A stretch of 30,173 bases of DNA from Anaerolineaceae bacterium. Its GTDB lineage: Bacteria; Chloroflexota; Anaerolineae; Aggregatilineales; Phototrophicaceae. The notes beneath the pieces are model-generated. The model saw nothing but the letters and a program-made list of their open reading frames with translations, did no database searches and had not been told where the DNA came from. Positions 1-7,393 of this stretch are shown piece by piece. Numbering within the stretch: the stretch's first letter is position 1; each line of letters begins with the position of its first letter. Location of the stretch: NCBI GenBank assembly GCA_020634115.1, contig JACKCH010000029.1, positions 1-30,173 on the forward strand, in the 5' to 3' direction. The position numbers were made by a program, and so were the translations under genes.

Positions 1-551
1 ACCTTCTGCCCCTCGTTCGGCCCAAAACACAGTTCCCCCCGGAACGCGAACGTCTTTAAGGGCGACCCCCACTTGCTTTTGGCGATCAACTCCCCCAACA
101 CCGGCAGCCCCACCTGCTCAGCAACCGCGCTGGCAAGCTGTTCGCGCGTCATCGGTTCGCTCCCCAGAATCTCCGGCACGGCCTCGAAAAACGCCCCGGC
201 CTGTTTTGGGGAAATCCCGTGTGCTTCAAAGTCGATCCAGCCACGCGGATCAATCGAACGGGCAGCAGCGTGTAGGGGCAGATCATCGGCGGTCAGCAGG
301 TGCAGTGTGCCTCGCATCGCCCAGGTTTTCACCAGCGTGCGCTCCTCCCAGAGCGCAGCCTGCACGTCCCCCGGCATCAGACCGTCCACCCGTACCCCCC
401 CCAGTCCCAGTTCAGCGGCTGACATCACCTGGGCATGGATGCCGAATAAGCGGGAGGTCATTTTGATGAAATCCTCCCGTTTGACTTTTGAGGCAAGCCC
501 GTGCTGTGCCAACCGCCAGGCGTTTACCTGGTTCCAGGTCAATGACTTCAT
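1..551 (-). CDS. Winged-helix DNA-binding protein, AlkZ/HTH_42 family (3' part cut by window edge)
   Basis: The reading frame opens with ATG at 551 and stays open for 183 codons to the left edge, so only the N-terminal half is visible (the family is usually about 350-400 residues). The translation begins MKSLTWNQVNAWRLAQHGL and contains the family-typical run ARG-like segment KTWAMRGTLHLLTADDLP near residues 75-92, with a conserved Arg-Gly turn. HTH_42 proteins (PF06224) include the DNA glycosylases AlkZ and YcaQ, which unhook or excise bulky and crosslinked bases; many members are uncharacterised. The catalytic Gln-x-Asp/Gln region of AlkZ would lie further on and cannot be judged. Two DinB-like genes follow upstream on the same strand, 67 bp away, which may form a stress- or damage-related group. 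The family call is firm; glycosylase activity is inference. Confidence 0.8.
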   Translation of the reverse strand, partial: MKSLTWNQVNAWRLAQHGLASKVKREDFIKMTSRLFGIHAQVMSAAELGLGGVRVDGLMPGDVQAALWEERTLVKTWAMRGTLHLLTADDLPLHAAARSIDPRGWIDFEAHGISPKQAGAFFEAVPEILGSEPMTREQLASAVAEQVGLPVLGELIAKSKWGSPLKTFAFRGELCFGPNEGQK

Positions 552-618
552 AATCAGCCCTCGTGTAATCCTTCGGCAAGGAAAGATAGATTCAGCGATA
601 GGTTCTCGAAAAATGCTG

Positions 619-1146
619 TCACGAGACATCATCCCCGGCACGCGGTACCCAATCCTGTGTCAGGACGCCGTTCTGCCCCAGGAGCATGTTCAACTGCGAA
701 GCATGGCCGTGAACGTGGCGCATGTTGTAGCCCAGGAGTTCCAGGAAACTGCATTCCCCCCACCCGAACTGGCAGAGACGGCCTGCCATTTCGTCCGTCA
801 GGGACTCAATCGTGGCCTTGCACCGCTGACGACACCCCTGGAGATAGTCCAGAAGTTCCTCCCGCGTATAGACCCGTTCCGGCAGTGGGCCATAGTAATC
901 CTGTTCAATCAGCGTGAAGGGCGGAGGTGGGATAAAACCTTCCTCCGTACCAGTCAGGTACAGGTCGAGCCAGAACAGCGTATGATAGGTCACATACCAG
1001 AACTGGCCGAATGCCGGTTTCCTGCCGGGCGTCGGCCACAATGTCGCCCGCCACAGTTCATCCGGGCAGGCACTCACCGTCTCCGCCAGAAAATCAATGG
1101 CCGCGCCAAACTGTCCCCAGATCGCGGTTTTCACAATCGCATCCAT
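619..1146 (-). CDS. DinB/YfiT-type four-helix metal-binding protein (copy 1)
   Basis: This 175-residue protein has the DinB-like pattern: an N-terminal helix ending in YHTLFWLD and a C-terminal helix NMRHVHGHASQLNML. The likely metal ligands are His55, His144 and His148, which matches the three-histidine site of the DinB_2 family. Members are mostly thiol-dependent transferases (bacillithiol or mycothiol S-transferases) or proteins of unknown activity; the name DinB comes from damage induction in Bacillus and is unrelated to the E. coli polymerase. It is about half identical to the next gene upstream (1333-1845), so the pair is a tandem duplication. The start is supported by a purine-rich GAGAGGCAGGG stretch just upstream of the ATG. 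Substrate and regulation cannot be read from the sequence. Confidence 0.85.
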   Translation of the reverse strand: MDAIVKTAIWGQFGAAIDFLAETVSACPDELWRATLWPTPGRKPAFGQFWYVTYHTLFWLDLYLTGTEEGFIPPPPFTLIEQDYYGPLPERVYTREELLDYLQGCRQRCKATIESLTDEMAGRLCQFGWGECSFLELLGYNMRHVHGHASQLNMLLGQNGVLTQDWVPRAGDDVS

Positions 1147-1332
1147 CCGCCCTGCCTCTCTAATATGAGGTAAATCTGTAGGGGCGACCCGGCGTGGTCG
1201 CCCACCTTGAAAACATACGAAAACTGACTTTAACCAGAAAACCTAAAAAGCTAACCCGCTAAGATGCTAACCAGCCAGAGGCCAGCAGCCAGGGGCTAAC
1301 CGCGATACTTGTGACGTTCTCCCGCTGGCGTC
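1147..1332. other. Intergenic spacer between the two dinB-like genes
   Basis: This 186-bp spacer contains a perfect 8-bp hairpin (listed separately) and a purine/CAG-rich low-complexity stretch around 1255-1300. No open frame with coding character or convincing promoter was seen. Confidence 0.5.
1182..1203. repeat. Short intergenic palindrome, GGGGCG type (copy A)
   Basis: GGGCGACC (1182-1189) and GGTCGCCC (1196-1203) form a perfect 8-bp stem with a 6-nt loop. Two related hairpins with 6-nt loops lie at 25147-25172 and 26645-26664. Copies A and C share the lead-in TAGGGGCG. No T-tract follows on either strand, so it is better described as a small dispersed palindrome than as a terminator. 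Confidence 0.55.
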
Positions 1333-1845
1333 TTACGAAGCGTCTTCCCTGGCGCTCGGAATCCAGTCCAGCCCTTCCACCTGGTTCTGCCCCAGGAGCA
1401 AATTCATCTGCGCGGCGTGTTCCTGCACATGGCGCATACTATACAGTTGCAGTTCCAGGAACGTCGGCTGCATCCATTCAAATATGCAAACCTGATGCGC
1501 TTTCTCGTCGGTCAGCGCTTCGAGGGTGGTTCTACATTTCTGGCGGCACTGCTTGAGATAGGTACGCACCTGGTCTTTCGTGTACGGTTTTTCCGGGAGC
1601 GCACCGCGACTACGAATAAACGGTTCAGGCGGTGCAAAGCCTTCGCGCGTGCCGGTCAAAAAGAGGTCGAGCCAAAACAGGGTGTGATACGCCACAAACC
1701 AATACTGCCCATAGCGTGCATCCTCGTGGTCATCCCACAGAACCGCCGTCCACAGCCGATCCGGGCATAGCGTAATCGCATCATCGAGCATATCAATCGC
1801 GGCCCCGAACTGCTGCCAGATGCTGGTTTTCAGAGTTGCATCCAT
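1333..1845 (-). CDS. DinB/YfiT-type four-helix metal-binding protein (copy 2)
   Basis: This 170-residue paralogue of the preceding protein starts MDATLKTSIWQQFGAAIDML and keeps the motif AYHTLFWLDLFLTGT. The presumed metal ligands are His54, His139 and His143 (SMRHVQEHAAQMN). It differs from copy 1 mainly in the loop after residue 38 and in lacking five residues between the two conserved blocks. Being first in the minus-strand direction, it probably carries the promoter for the pair, and a -35/-10 pair with a flanking palindrome lies upstream at 1882-1918. As for copy 1, the family suggests a metal-dependent thiol S-transferase or a related role in handling toxic electrophiles, but nothing here identifies a substrate. 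Confidence 0.85.
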   Translation of the reverse strand: MDATLKTSIWQQFGAAIDMLDDAITLCPDRLWTAVLWDDHEDARYGQYWFVAYHTLFWLDLFLTGTREGFAPPEPFIRSRGALPEKPYTKDQVRTYLKQCRQKCRTTLEALTDEKAHQVCIFEWMQPTFLELQLYSMRHVQEHAAQMNLLLGQNQVEGLDWIPSAREDAS

Positions 1846-1881
1846 TTGAATCTCGCCTTTCTCATGGCTTTTGTTATTTGG

Positions 1882-1918
1882 ATACCGGTATTCTATCTCG
1901 GAATACAGAATAGCACAA
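1882..1918 (-). promoter_or_regulatory. Putative promoter and palindromic operator of the dinB-like pair
   Basis: On the minus strand TTGTGC (1918-1913) is followed 17 bp later by TAGAAT (1895-1890), a plausible sigma-70-type pair. A perfect 10-bp palindrome ATACCGGTAT (1882-1891) overlaps the -10 region and presumed start. A second inverted repeat, TATTCT (1889-1894) with AGAATA (1907-1912), spans the spacer. The overlap suggests a repressor site, but no regulator is identified. Confidence 0.4.
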
Positions 1919-1936
1919 ATTTTCTATTATAGTGAT

Positions 1937-1968
1937 AAAAAAATCCTTCTCAATACCGGAGAAGGATT
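1937..1968 (-). terminator. Rho-independent terminator after metG
   Basis: Reading the minus strand, AATCCTTCTC (1968-1959) pairs perfectly with GAGAAGGATT (1951-1942) around a 7-nt loop and runs directly into a 7-T tract (1943-1937). It lies 56 bp past the metG stop, so it separates metG from the dinB-like pair. Confidence 0.85.
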
Positions 1969-2023
1969 CAGATAACCTATGGCTACTGGCAAAAAGCCAA
2001 CAGTCAGTAACAAGCGGCCACGA

Positions 2024-3838
2024 CTACACCGTAATCGGCAGTTCCTCCCGGGGCTGCCCCAGGAAGCCGCGTTCAAACTCCACCATCTCCGGTTCGAGTT
2101 TGACCACCAGCGGGGCCGGTTCGCGCAGCGCCGTTCCCGGTTTCAGGTCGCTTTTCTCCCAGCGTCCTATCGCCCCACTGCCGTCATAGACCAACGCCTC
2201 ATGCGCCCGTGTGGACTCCTGGTATTCCTCAGTCTTCAACTCACCGAACAACTGCCCGTCATATCCCAGGTATTCATGGAGCTTCTGTGAGGTGAACGGC
2301 AGGAACGGCGCGAGGAGAATCTTCAGGTTATCCACCACTTTTAGGACGGTATACACGGCACGGGCGGCATCTGCCGGGTCGGTCTTGATGCTCTTCCAGG
2401 GGGCACGGCGATCCAGGTAAACGTTAGTGTCTTTCGCCAGCGCCATCGCCGTCTGAAGTGCCTCGCGCAGCTTGACCGCCTCCAACAGCGTCCCAATTAG
2501 CTCGAAAGCCGCTTCGCTCTGGGCGATGATCGCCTCGTCGTCCGGCGTCAGGTGGTCGAATTCCGGCACTTTGCCGTCGAACCGCTTGTAGGCGAAACCA
2601 AGCATCCGGTTGACCAGGTTGCCCCACGTCGCCAGCAGTTCGTTGTTGACCCGGCTCAGGAAGCCCTCCCACGAGAAATCCGAGTCCGAGCTTTCCGGGA
2701 AGGTCATTGCCACGTAGTAGCGCACCGCGTCCGGTTGGTAGCGTTCCAGGATGTCCGGTGCCCAGATTGCCCAGTTCCGGCTTTTGGAGAATTTATCTCC
2801 CTCAATGTTCATGAACTCATTGGCCGGGACATCATACGGCAGTTGCAGGTCAGCGTCATACGACTTCACCTCCTCAGCATCGTTATAGATGCCGTCCACG
2901 CCCAGCAGTTCCGCCTGCCAGATGATGGTGTGGAACGGGATGTTATCTTTACCGATGAAGTTGTAGATTCGCGCCTCCGGGTTATACCACCACTGTTTCC
3001 AGGCGTCGGGCTGGCCGATGTTCTTCGCCCACTCCACACTGGCAGTGAAATAGCCCATCACGGCCTCGAACCACACGTAGAGTTTCTTGTCCTCCCACCC
3101 TGCCAGCGGGACATCAATACCCCAGTCAATATCACGGGTGATTGGCCTGCCTTGGAGTCCGTCCGCGATGAAATTCCGGCTGAAGCGCACGACGTTCGCC
3201 CGCCAGTGGTGGTCATGTTCATCCAGGTACTTCAGAAGCTGCGGCTCAAAGTATGCCAGGTCGAGGAAGTAATGCTCGCTTTCCTTCACGACCAGCTTAT
3301 CCTCCGGGTTCGCCCGGTTACGGGGTTCAATCAGCAGAGTCGCATCCAGCAGATTCCCGCAGTTATCGCACTGGTCGCCCCGCGCCGCTGGATAATGGCA
3401 GATATAACACTCGCCCTCCACATAGCGATCCGGCAGGAAGCGTTTTTCCGCCGCGCTGTAGAGCAGTTTCTGCGTTTCCTTATACAGATGCCCTTTTTCC
3501 AGCAGGCGCGTGAAAAAGTCCTGGGCGATCTGGTGGTGATTCTCGGTATCGGTGTGGGTGAACAGGTCGTAGCTGATGCCGACTTTCTGCTGGGTGAGCA
3601 GGAAACGGCGGTGATAATGCTCGAACACCTCCCGTGCCGGAATACCGCGCTTATCGGCTTCCACCGAAATCGGCGTGCCGTGACTATCCGACCCCGATAC
3701 CATCAGGACGTGATTGCCGACCAGTCGGTGATAACGAGCGAAAATATCCGCAGGCAGATACGCCCCGGCCAGATGTCCCACATGCAGGTCGCCATTGGCA
3801 TACGGCCAGGCGACGGAAACGTGAATGTACTTCGCCAT
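2024..3838 (-). CDS. metG: Methionyl-tRNA synthetase
   Basis: The 604-residue product charges tRNA-Met with methionine in the cytoplasm. It is a class I synthetase: the HIGH-type motif is HVGH at residues 19-22 after the typical AWPYANGD, and the KMSKS-type motif is KFSKS at 349-353. A zinc knuckle is formed by Cys144, Cys147, Cys157 and Cys160, as in the MetG1-type enzyme. The anticodon-binding helical domain follows, with the expected segment around WGNLVNRML. No C-terminal EMAP/tRNA-binding domain is evident. An AGGA ribosome site lies a few bases upstream of ATG 3838. The gene starts 38 bp after the nucleotidyltransferase stop on the same strand, and its own terminator lies at 1937-1968. 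A possible TATAGT -10 box overlaps the upstream gene's stop (3876-3881), but no good -35 goes with it. Confidence 0.97.
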   Translation of the reverse strand: MAKYIHVSVAWPYANGDLHVGHLAGAYLPADIFARYHRLVGNHVLMVSGSDSHGTPISVEADKRGIPAREVFEHYHRRFLLTQQKVGISYDLFTHTDTENHHQIAQDFFTRLLEKGHLYKETQKLLYSAAEKRFLPDRYVEGECYICHYPAARGDQCDNCGNLLDATLLIEPRNRANPEDKLVVKESEHYFLDLAYFEPQLLKYLDEHDHHWRANVVRFSRNFIADGLQGRPITRDIDWGIDVPLAGWEDKKLYVWFEAVMGYFTASVEWAKNIGQPDAWKQWWYNPEARIYNFIGKDNIPFHTIIWQAELLGVDGIYNDAEEVKSYDADLQLPYDVPANEFMNIEGDKFSKSRNWAIWAPDILERYQPDAVRYYVAMTFPESSDSDFSWEGFLSRVNNELLATWGNLVNRMLGFAYKRFDGKVPEFDHLTPDDEAIIAQSEAAFELIGTLLEAVKLREALQTAMALAKDTNVYLDRRAPWKSIKTDPADAARAVYTVLKVVDNLKILLAPFLPFTSQKLHEYLGYDGQLFGELKTEEYQESTRAHEALVYDGSGAIGRWEKSDLKPGTALREPAPLVVKLEPEMVEFERGFLGQPREELPITV

Positions 3839-3876
3839 GATTGTCCTTCTATCCCTGTGTCAATTTCAGACGCTAA

Positions 3877-4656
3877 CTATAGCATAGACGCTACGAATTG
3901 CGATTGGTTAATCACCCTGACCGTCTGTGCGATGACCGCCCGGTGTTCCGGTGAAAACACGTCATCCAACAAGCGGGTTGTCTCCACATATAATCTGAGC
4001 GCGGCCAGCCCGCGCATTCGCACCGTCCCCTCATCCAGCCCGGCTGCTACCCGGAAAAACGCCGTCCAGCGTGAGTCAACGCCCATCGTATCCTGCAACC
4101 GCTGGAAATAGGCGTTTTCGGTGGGGATTACCAGTCCGCGCTGGGTCGAAATGATCTTCGCTACGCCCAGTACCAACCCATACACGCCGTAGAGGGTCTG
4201 CGACTCGTCGTCATGATACAGCCCACTCAGAATTTTATGCGCTTCCTCAGCGTATCCGGCCAGTTCCGCCCCGGCGTAGGCGTTCACCTTCTCTTGCATA
4301 GCCGTATCCCACTCCACCGCGTTCGCCTCGGCCTGCAACCCGGCAAAATCGTCTTCCGGGTCAACCAGCACCCGCGCCTGTTGCAACCCGGCGACACACC
4401 ACCAGACTGCTTCCGGGCGCGTGAGGTCGGCACGGCGTTCATCCAATGTGAGCGTCGTCAGACTCACCAGAACACCATCCACATAGCGCAGGGTGTACGC
4501 CTCCTGTCCGGCGGGGCGCTGACGCACGTAATGAATGATATCCAGGTCACTGTACGGCGTGGCGTCTCCGCGTGCATAACTGCCCGTCAGGGTGATAGCG
4601 ACGGTGTTTTCAGTCGTAAATTCTTTAACGAGTGTCTTCAGTAATGATTCAATCAT
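3877..4656 (-). CDS. MNT-type nucleotidyltransferase domain protein
   Basis: The 259-residue protein carries the polymerase-beta-superfamily nucleotidyltransferase signature GSYARGDATPYSDLDI: Gly25-Ser26, with Asp37 and Asp39 as metal ligands. The rest is a largely helical C-terminal half like that of small-molecule nucleotidyltransferases (aminoglycoside adenylyltransferase-like and related families), which transfer an NMP from an NTP to a hydroxyl group of a small molecule or protein. Its target is unknown. No HEPN-type partner is adjacent, so a toxin-antitoxin pair of the MNT/HEPN kind is not supported. The ATG at 4656 overlaps the stop of the broken histidine kinase upstream (ATGA), implying translational coupling in the ancestral operon. 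The gene itself is intact. Confidence 0.75.
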   Translation of the reverse strand: MIESLLKTLVKEFTTENTVAITLTGSYARGDATPYSDLDIIHYVRQRPAGQEAYTLRYVDGVLVSLTTLTLDERRADLTRPEAVWWCVAGLQQARVLVDPEDDFAGLQAEANAVEWDTAMQEKVNAYAGAELAGYAEEAHKILSGLYHDDESQTLYGVYGLVLGVAKIISTQRGLVIPTENAYFQRLQDTMGVDSRWTAFFRVAAGLDEGTVRMRGLAALRLYVETTRLLDDVFSPEHRAVIAQTVRVINQSQFVASML

Positions 4657-5977
4657 GGCACCTGGCTCCGCTCTTTGCTGGCCGGAAAACGCACCCGAAA
4701 AATACTGCCCTGCCCAACCACGCTCTCCACAGTCACGCGCCCATTGTGCAATTCGGCAATTTTCTTAACCATCGCCAACCCCAAGCCTGCTCCGCCTTTG
4801 GTCGTATCGCGTGCTTTATCCCCCCGATAGAAATAATCGAACAGCGCGGCAGGTCTTGTTGCTTGATTCCAGGGCCGTTATCTTGAACCGCTAATACCAA
4901 ATCGGTATTATCCAGGAAAAGCTAACGGTGATATACCCCTCTTCCGGGGTATAATTCACGGCATTCGTGAGCAAGTTACTGATGAGAATTTTCAGATCGC
5001 CCATGTCTCCCATGATCCAAAAGAATCGCCATTGGCCTGAACGCTGAGATTCTGGCGTTTCTTAATGGCAGTTTCCATCTCTCGCTAACGACTCATGTGA
5101 CAATTTCCCGCAGATCGACCCGGCTAAAGAATTCCGACTCGCCTAGCTGTTCCAGTTCCACCATCTTGAGCATATCCAGGAGAACCTTTTGCAAATGGCC
5201 GGTGTGCTCTTCCAGTGAGTCTAATTTCCGTAGTGCTTCCGCCGGTTTGTCTTGAATCAACTTGCGGATCAGATAAATGCTGGTGCTAATCCCAGTGAGG
5301 GGCGTTCGTAAATCATGAGAACTACTTTCCAGAAACTGGCGCAACACTTGCGGCGCTGCTGTTCCAATGCTAATTGAAGTTCATCTAATCGGCGACGCTC
5401 GACGATATAGCGAGTCGTGATGATGTTTGCCGCACGAGCGATAAAACCAAACGACAGAAGCAGCAGTGCGCGGAGCAACACCACTTCTGATCTGGACGAA
5501 ATCGGGGCCAAGAGCGCATAAGCCACAGCCACGCCAGGGGCGAAAAGAGACCCAACGGGCATCAATCAACAAAGGATAAGCTACAACCACAACCAGATAC
5601 CATATAAAGAAGAAACTATATACTCCCCCCGTTCGCACAACCAGCAACCATCCCCAGATAGCGATCAACAACATCCGAAAGATAGTCGCACGCCCTTCTG
5701 TGGGGCGTCGTGCCAGTCCCCACATACCCAGGATGACCAGTGTAATTACCCCAACCCAATACCAGTTTTCGACTCTATACAACCAGAGGAACACGCCTAT
5801 ACCGTGAAGACCGAGTACAATAGCTATCAGCGGTTCTAAACGTTGAAGCCGGAGTAGTCGCAGCGCCTCCAATTCCTGACCAGGCTCATCAGCAAGCCGC
5901 ATGAGGTTAGAAATACGTTGGCTGATGTTGCGCCCAAACTTGACCATACCAAGCTCCGGTTTTCCTGATAGTTGCAT
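4653..5977 (-). pseudogene. Membrane sensor histidine kinase broken by several frame changes
   Basis: Pieces of one histidine kinase lie in order in different frames. From 5977 there is an N-terminal segment with several membrane helices (GLHGIGVFLWLYRVENWYW and following). The membrane part continues in another frame near 5560-5345, ending in a linker helix (VERRRLDELQLALEQQRR). The HisKA part follows in a third frame at about 5347-5093, with the H-box SSHDLRTPLTGIS. After a stop come the N-box (SNLLTNAVNYTPEEG, about 4980-4930), the first G-box (QDNGPGI, about 4880) and, after another shift, the second G-box (KGGAGLGLAMVKKIAELH) and the end at 4653. At least four frame changes are needed. 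No response regulator is adjacent. The neighbours are intact, so this is either a decayed gene or a locally poor assembly. Its TGA overlaps the start of the nucleotidyltransferase. Confidence 0.8.
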
Positions 5978-6027
5978 ACGTCTCTAGATATTGTATGAGA
6001 TATTCCAAACCGATGATGAAGAGAAAT

Positions 6028-6059
6028 AAAAAAACCGCCTGTCTTTTTGGGACAGACGG
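6028..6059 (-). terminator. Rho-independent terminator closing the leader RNA
   Basis: On the minus strand CCGTCTGTC (6059-6051) pairs with GACAGGCGG (6043-6035), a 9-bp stem with one G-U pair. It is followed at once by seven T (6034-6028). It stands about 120 nt after a promoter and about 50 nt before the kinase start, so it would end a short RNA or act as an attenuator. Confidence 0.8.
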
Positions 6060-6181
6060 CTTGTGTGATTTCCTGGCGATGGCACTCAGGCAGGACACAC
6101 CACACCCAACGTCTATCCCGACGCGGGTTACGCATGACCATCATCATGCTGGTGTATGTATGTCCTGAGTAGGTGTTCATG
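6028..6181 (-). ncRNA. Candidate structured leader RNA or small RNA upstream of the kinase remnant
   Basis: An RNA starting near 6181 and ending in the T-tract at 6028 would be about 150 nt. Its 5' arm CAGGACAUACAUACACC (6167-6151) pairs with GGUGUGGUGUGUCCUG (6106-6091): 16 pairs, two of them G-U, with one bulged A. Enclosed are hairpin GCAUGA/UCAUGC (6149-6144 with 6137-6132) and a 4-bp hairpin CCCG/CGGG (6127-6124 with 6120-6117). GGGAUAGACG (6119-6110) can pair with CGUCUGUCCC (6058-6049), which is exclusive with the terminator stem. A frame with ATG at 6147 (or 6180) reads across the RNA and contains Trp-Val-Trp codons (6108-6100) inside the 3' arm. It could be an attenuator, a riboswitch-like element or a free small RNA. 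It matches no class recognised here. Confidence 0.5.
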
Positions 6182-6187
6182 TGGTTG

Positions 6188-6217
6188 AGTATAGTCGCAT
6201 CCGGCTATCTGAGTCAA
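6188..6217 (-). promoter_or_regulatory. Sigma-70-type promoter for the leader RNA
   Basis: On the minus strand TTGACT (6217-6212) and TATACT (6193-6188) are separated by 18 bp. Each matches the consensus at five of six positions. Transcription would begin near 6181, next to an ATG at 6180, so a leaderless message is possible. Confidence 0.65.
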
Positions 6218-6388
6218 GCGGATTACACGACCCTCATTACGAGCAAACCAGCATAACCCCCAGCGATTGGGGGCGGACTAAAGTACCATCTGCCCTATGC
6301 TGAAGGCAGGCAGTTTCGCCAATCTCTATCCTGCCCCAACTTTATCGCATCATCCGGGGCAATCTATCTAAAGAGGAGTGATCTCATC

Positions 6389-7312
6389 ATGAAACGCATC
6401 TCTTTTTCAACCTGGGTGCTGCTGGTAGTGGTGGTGTGCCTCGCGGTGGTCATCGTCCTGGCAATGCTTGGCCCATCCGTCGGCAACATCTACAGCAATA
6501 TCACGTCATCGCTTGTTACGGATAGCTCAGGCCGCTACACCTCACCGGATACCGAAACCTATCGCACCGCCAGTGCGATTCAGGTTCTGAACACATCGTC
6601 CAGCCAGCCCGAACCGGCACAACCGCGTATCATCCTGCGGAACGCCACCCTGCGACTCGTTGTCGCTGACGCGCAGACCACGCTCGACCACATCATCACC
6701 GTGACGAATGAAATGGGCGGGTGGGTGGTCACTTCCAGCACCAATCTGACACAGACTGTCGCCGGGCAGGACGTCACACGCGGGTCGGTGACGGTGCGCG
6801 TCCCGGTGGAACAGTTGGAGACAGCGCTGGCGCAGATCAAAGCCGAGGCGCTCACGGTGGAGTCAGAAACCATCACCGGGCAGGATGTCACCCAGGATTA
6901 TGTGGATGTCAGCAGCCGGCTCACCAACCTGGAAGCCGCTGAATCCCAACTGCGCGAATTGATGGAGGCCGCCACCGAATCGTCGGGCGTGCTGGAAATT
7001 TTCAATCAGTTGACAGTCACGCGGGGCGAAATTGAACGGCTGCGCGGGCAGATTCAGTATTACGACGAGTCGGCGGCGTTCTCATCCATCACCGTTGAAC
7101 TCATCCCGCAGGCGGTAGACGCGCCGGTACAGATCGCCGGATGGAATCCCGGTGGCACTGCCGGGCGGGCGCTGGCGGCGCTGCTCGACCTGCTGCGCTT
7201 CCTGGCGGACACGGCGATCACGGTAGCGATTATCGGCGTGCCGCTGGTGTTGATCTTCGGCCTGCCGTCCTGGTTCATCTACCGCCGGGTAAAGCGGCGG
7301 AAGGCGGGATAG
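6389..7312 (+). CDS. DUF4349 membrane-anchored protein
   Basis: The 307-residue protein has an N-terminal membrane helix (about residues 7-28, WVLLVVVVCLAVVIVLAML), an extracytoplasmic region and a second membrane helix near the C-terminus (about 273-297), followed by a short basic tail RRVKRRKAG. The middle part, from RIILRNATLRLVVADAQTT through the predicted coiled-coil SSRLTNLEAAESQLRELME to the segment ESAAFSSITVELIP, is the DUF4349 pattern (PF14257). That family is widespread in bacterial envelopes, often near signalling genes, and has no established biochemical role. The start is set by AAGAGGAG at 6371-6378, ten bases upstream of the ATG. It is transcribed divergently from the kinase remnant and convergently with the methyltransferase that follows, so it is probably monocistronic. 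Confidence 0.85.
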   Translation: MKRISFSTWVLLVVVVCLAVVIVLAMLGPSVGNIYSNITSSLVTDSSGRYTSPDTETYRTASAIQVLNTSSSQPEPAQPRIILRNATLRLVVADAQTTLDHIITVTNEMGGWVVTSSTNLTQTVAGQDVTRGSVTVRVPVEQLETALAQIKAEALTVESETITGQDVTQDYVDVSSRLTNLEAAESQLRELMEAATESSGVLEIFNQLTVTRGEIERLRGQIQYYDESAAFSSITVELIPQAVDAPVQIAGWNPGGTAGRALAALLDLLRFLADTAITVAIIGVPLVLIFGLPSWFIYRRVKRRKAG

Positions 7313-7393
7313 AAAAATCTCCGGCAATCAGGATGACTGTGTGGCAGTGTATCCCCCGACGCCCTCAGCCTACTCAATTAAGACTATGACGGT

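Larger units (their letters stand above)
5978..6388. other. Divergent intergenic region with a structured minus-strand leader
   Basis: This 411-bp gap lies between the kinase remnant (minus) and the DUF4349 gene (plus). Its left half holds a promoter, a structured RNA and a terminator on the minus strand, listed separately. Its right half contains a 6-bp hairpin CCCCCA/TGGGGG (6257-6262 with 6268-6273) and a smaller CTGCC/GGCAG pair (6290-6294 with 6305-6309). No clear plus-strand promoter was found. Confidence 0.6.

Noticed and set aside
73..1173. Plus-strand open frame (366 codons) at the left edge
   Set aside because: It lies antisense to the HTH_42 and DinB-like genes, which have clear family motifs.
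3839..3876. Dedicated metG promoter
   Set aside because: A TATAGT box is present but no acceptable -35 element accompanies it, so it is not listed as a feature.
2552..4111. Long plus-strand open frame (519 codons) opposite metG
   Set aside because: It is antisense to metG and the nucleotidyltransferase, both of which have full motif sets; the translation shows no recognisable domain.
3877..4656. MNT/HEPN toxin-antitoxin module
   Set aside because: The protein is longer than typical MNT antitoxins and no HEPN-like gene is adjacent.
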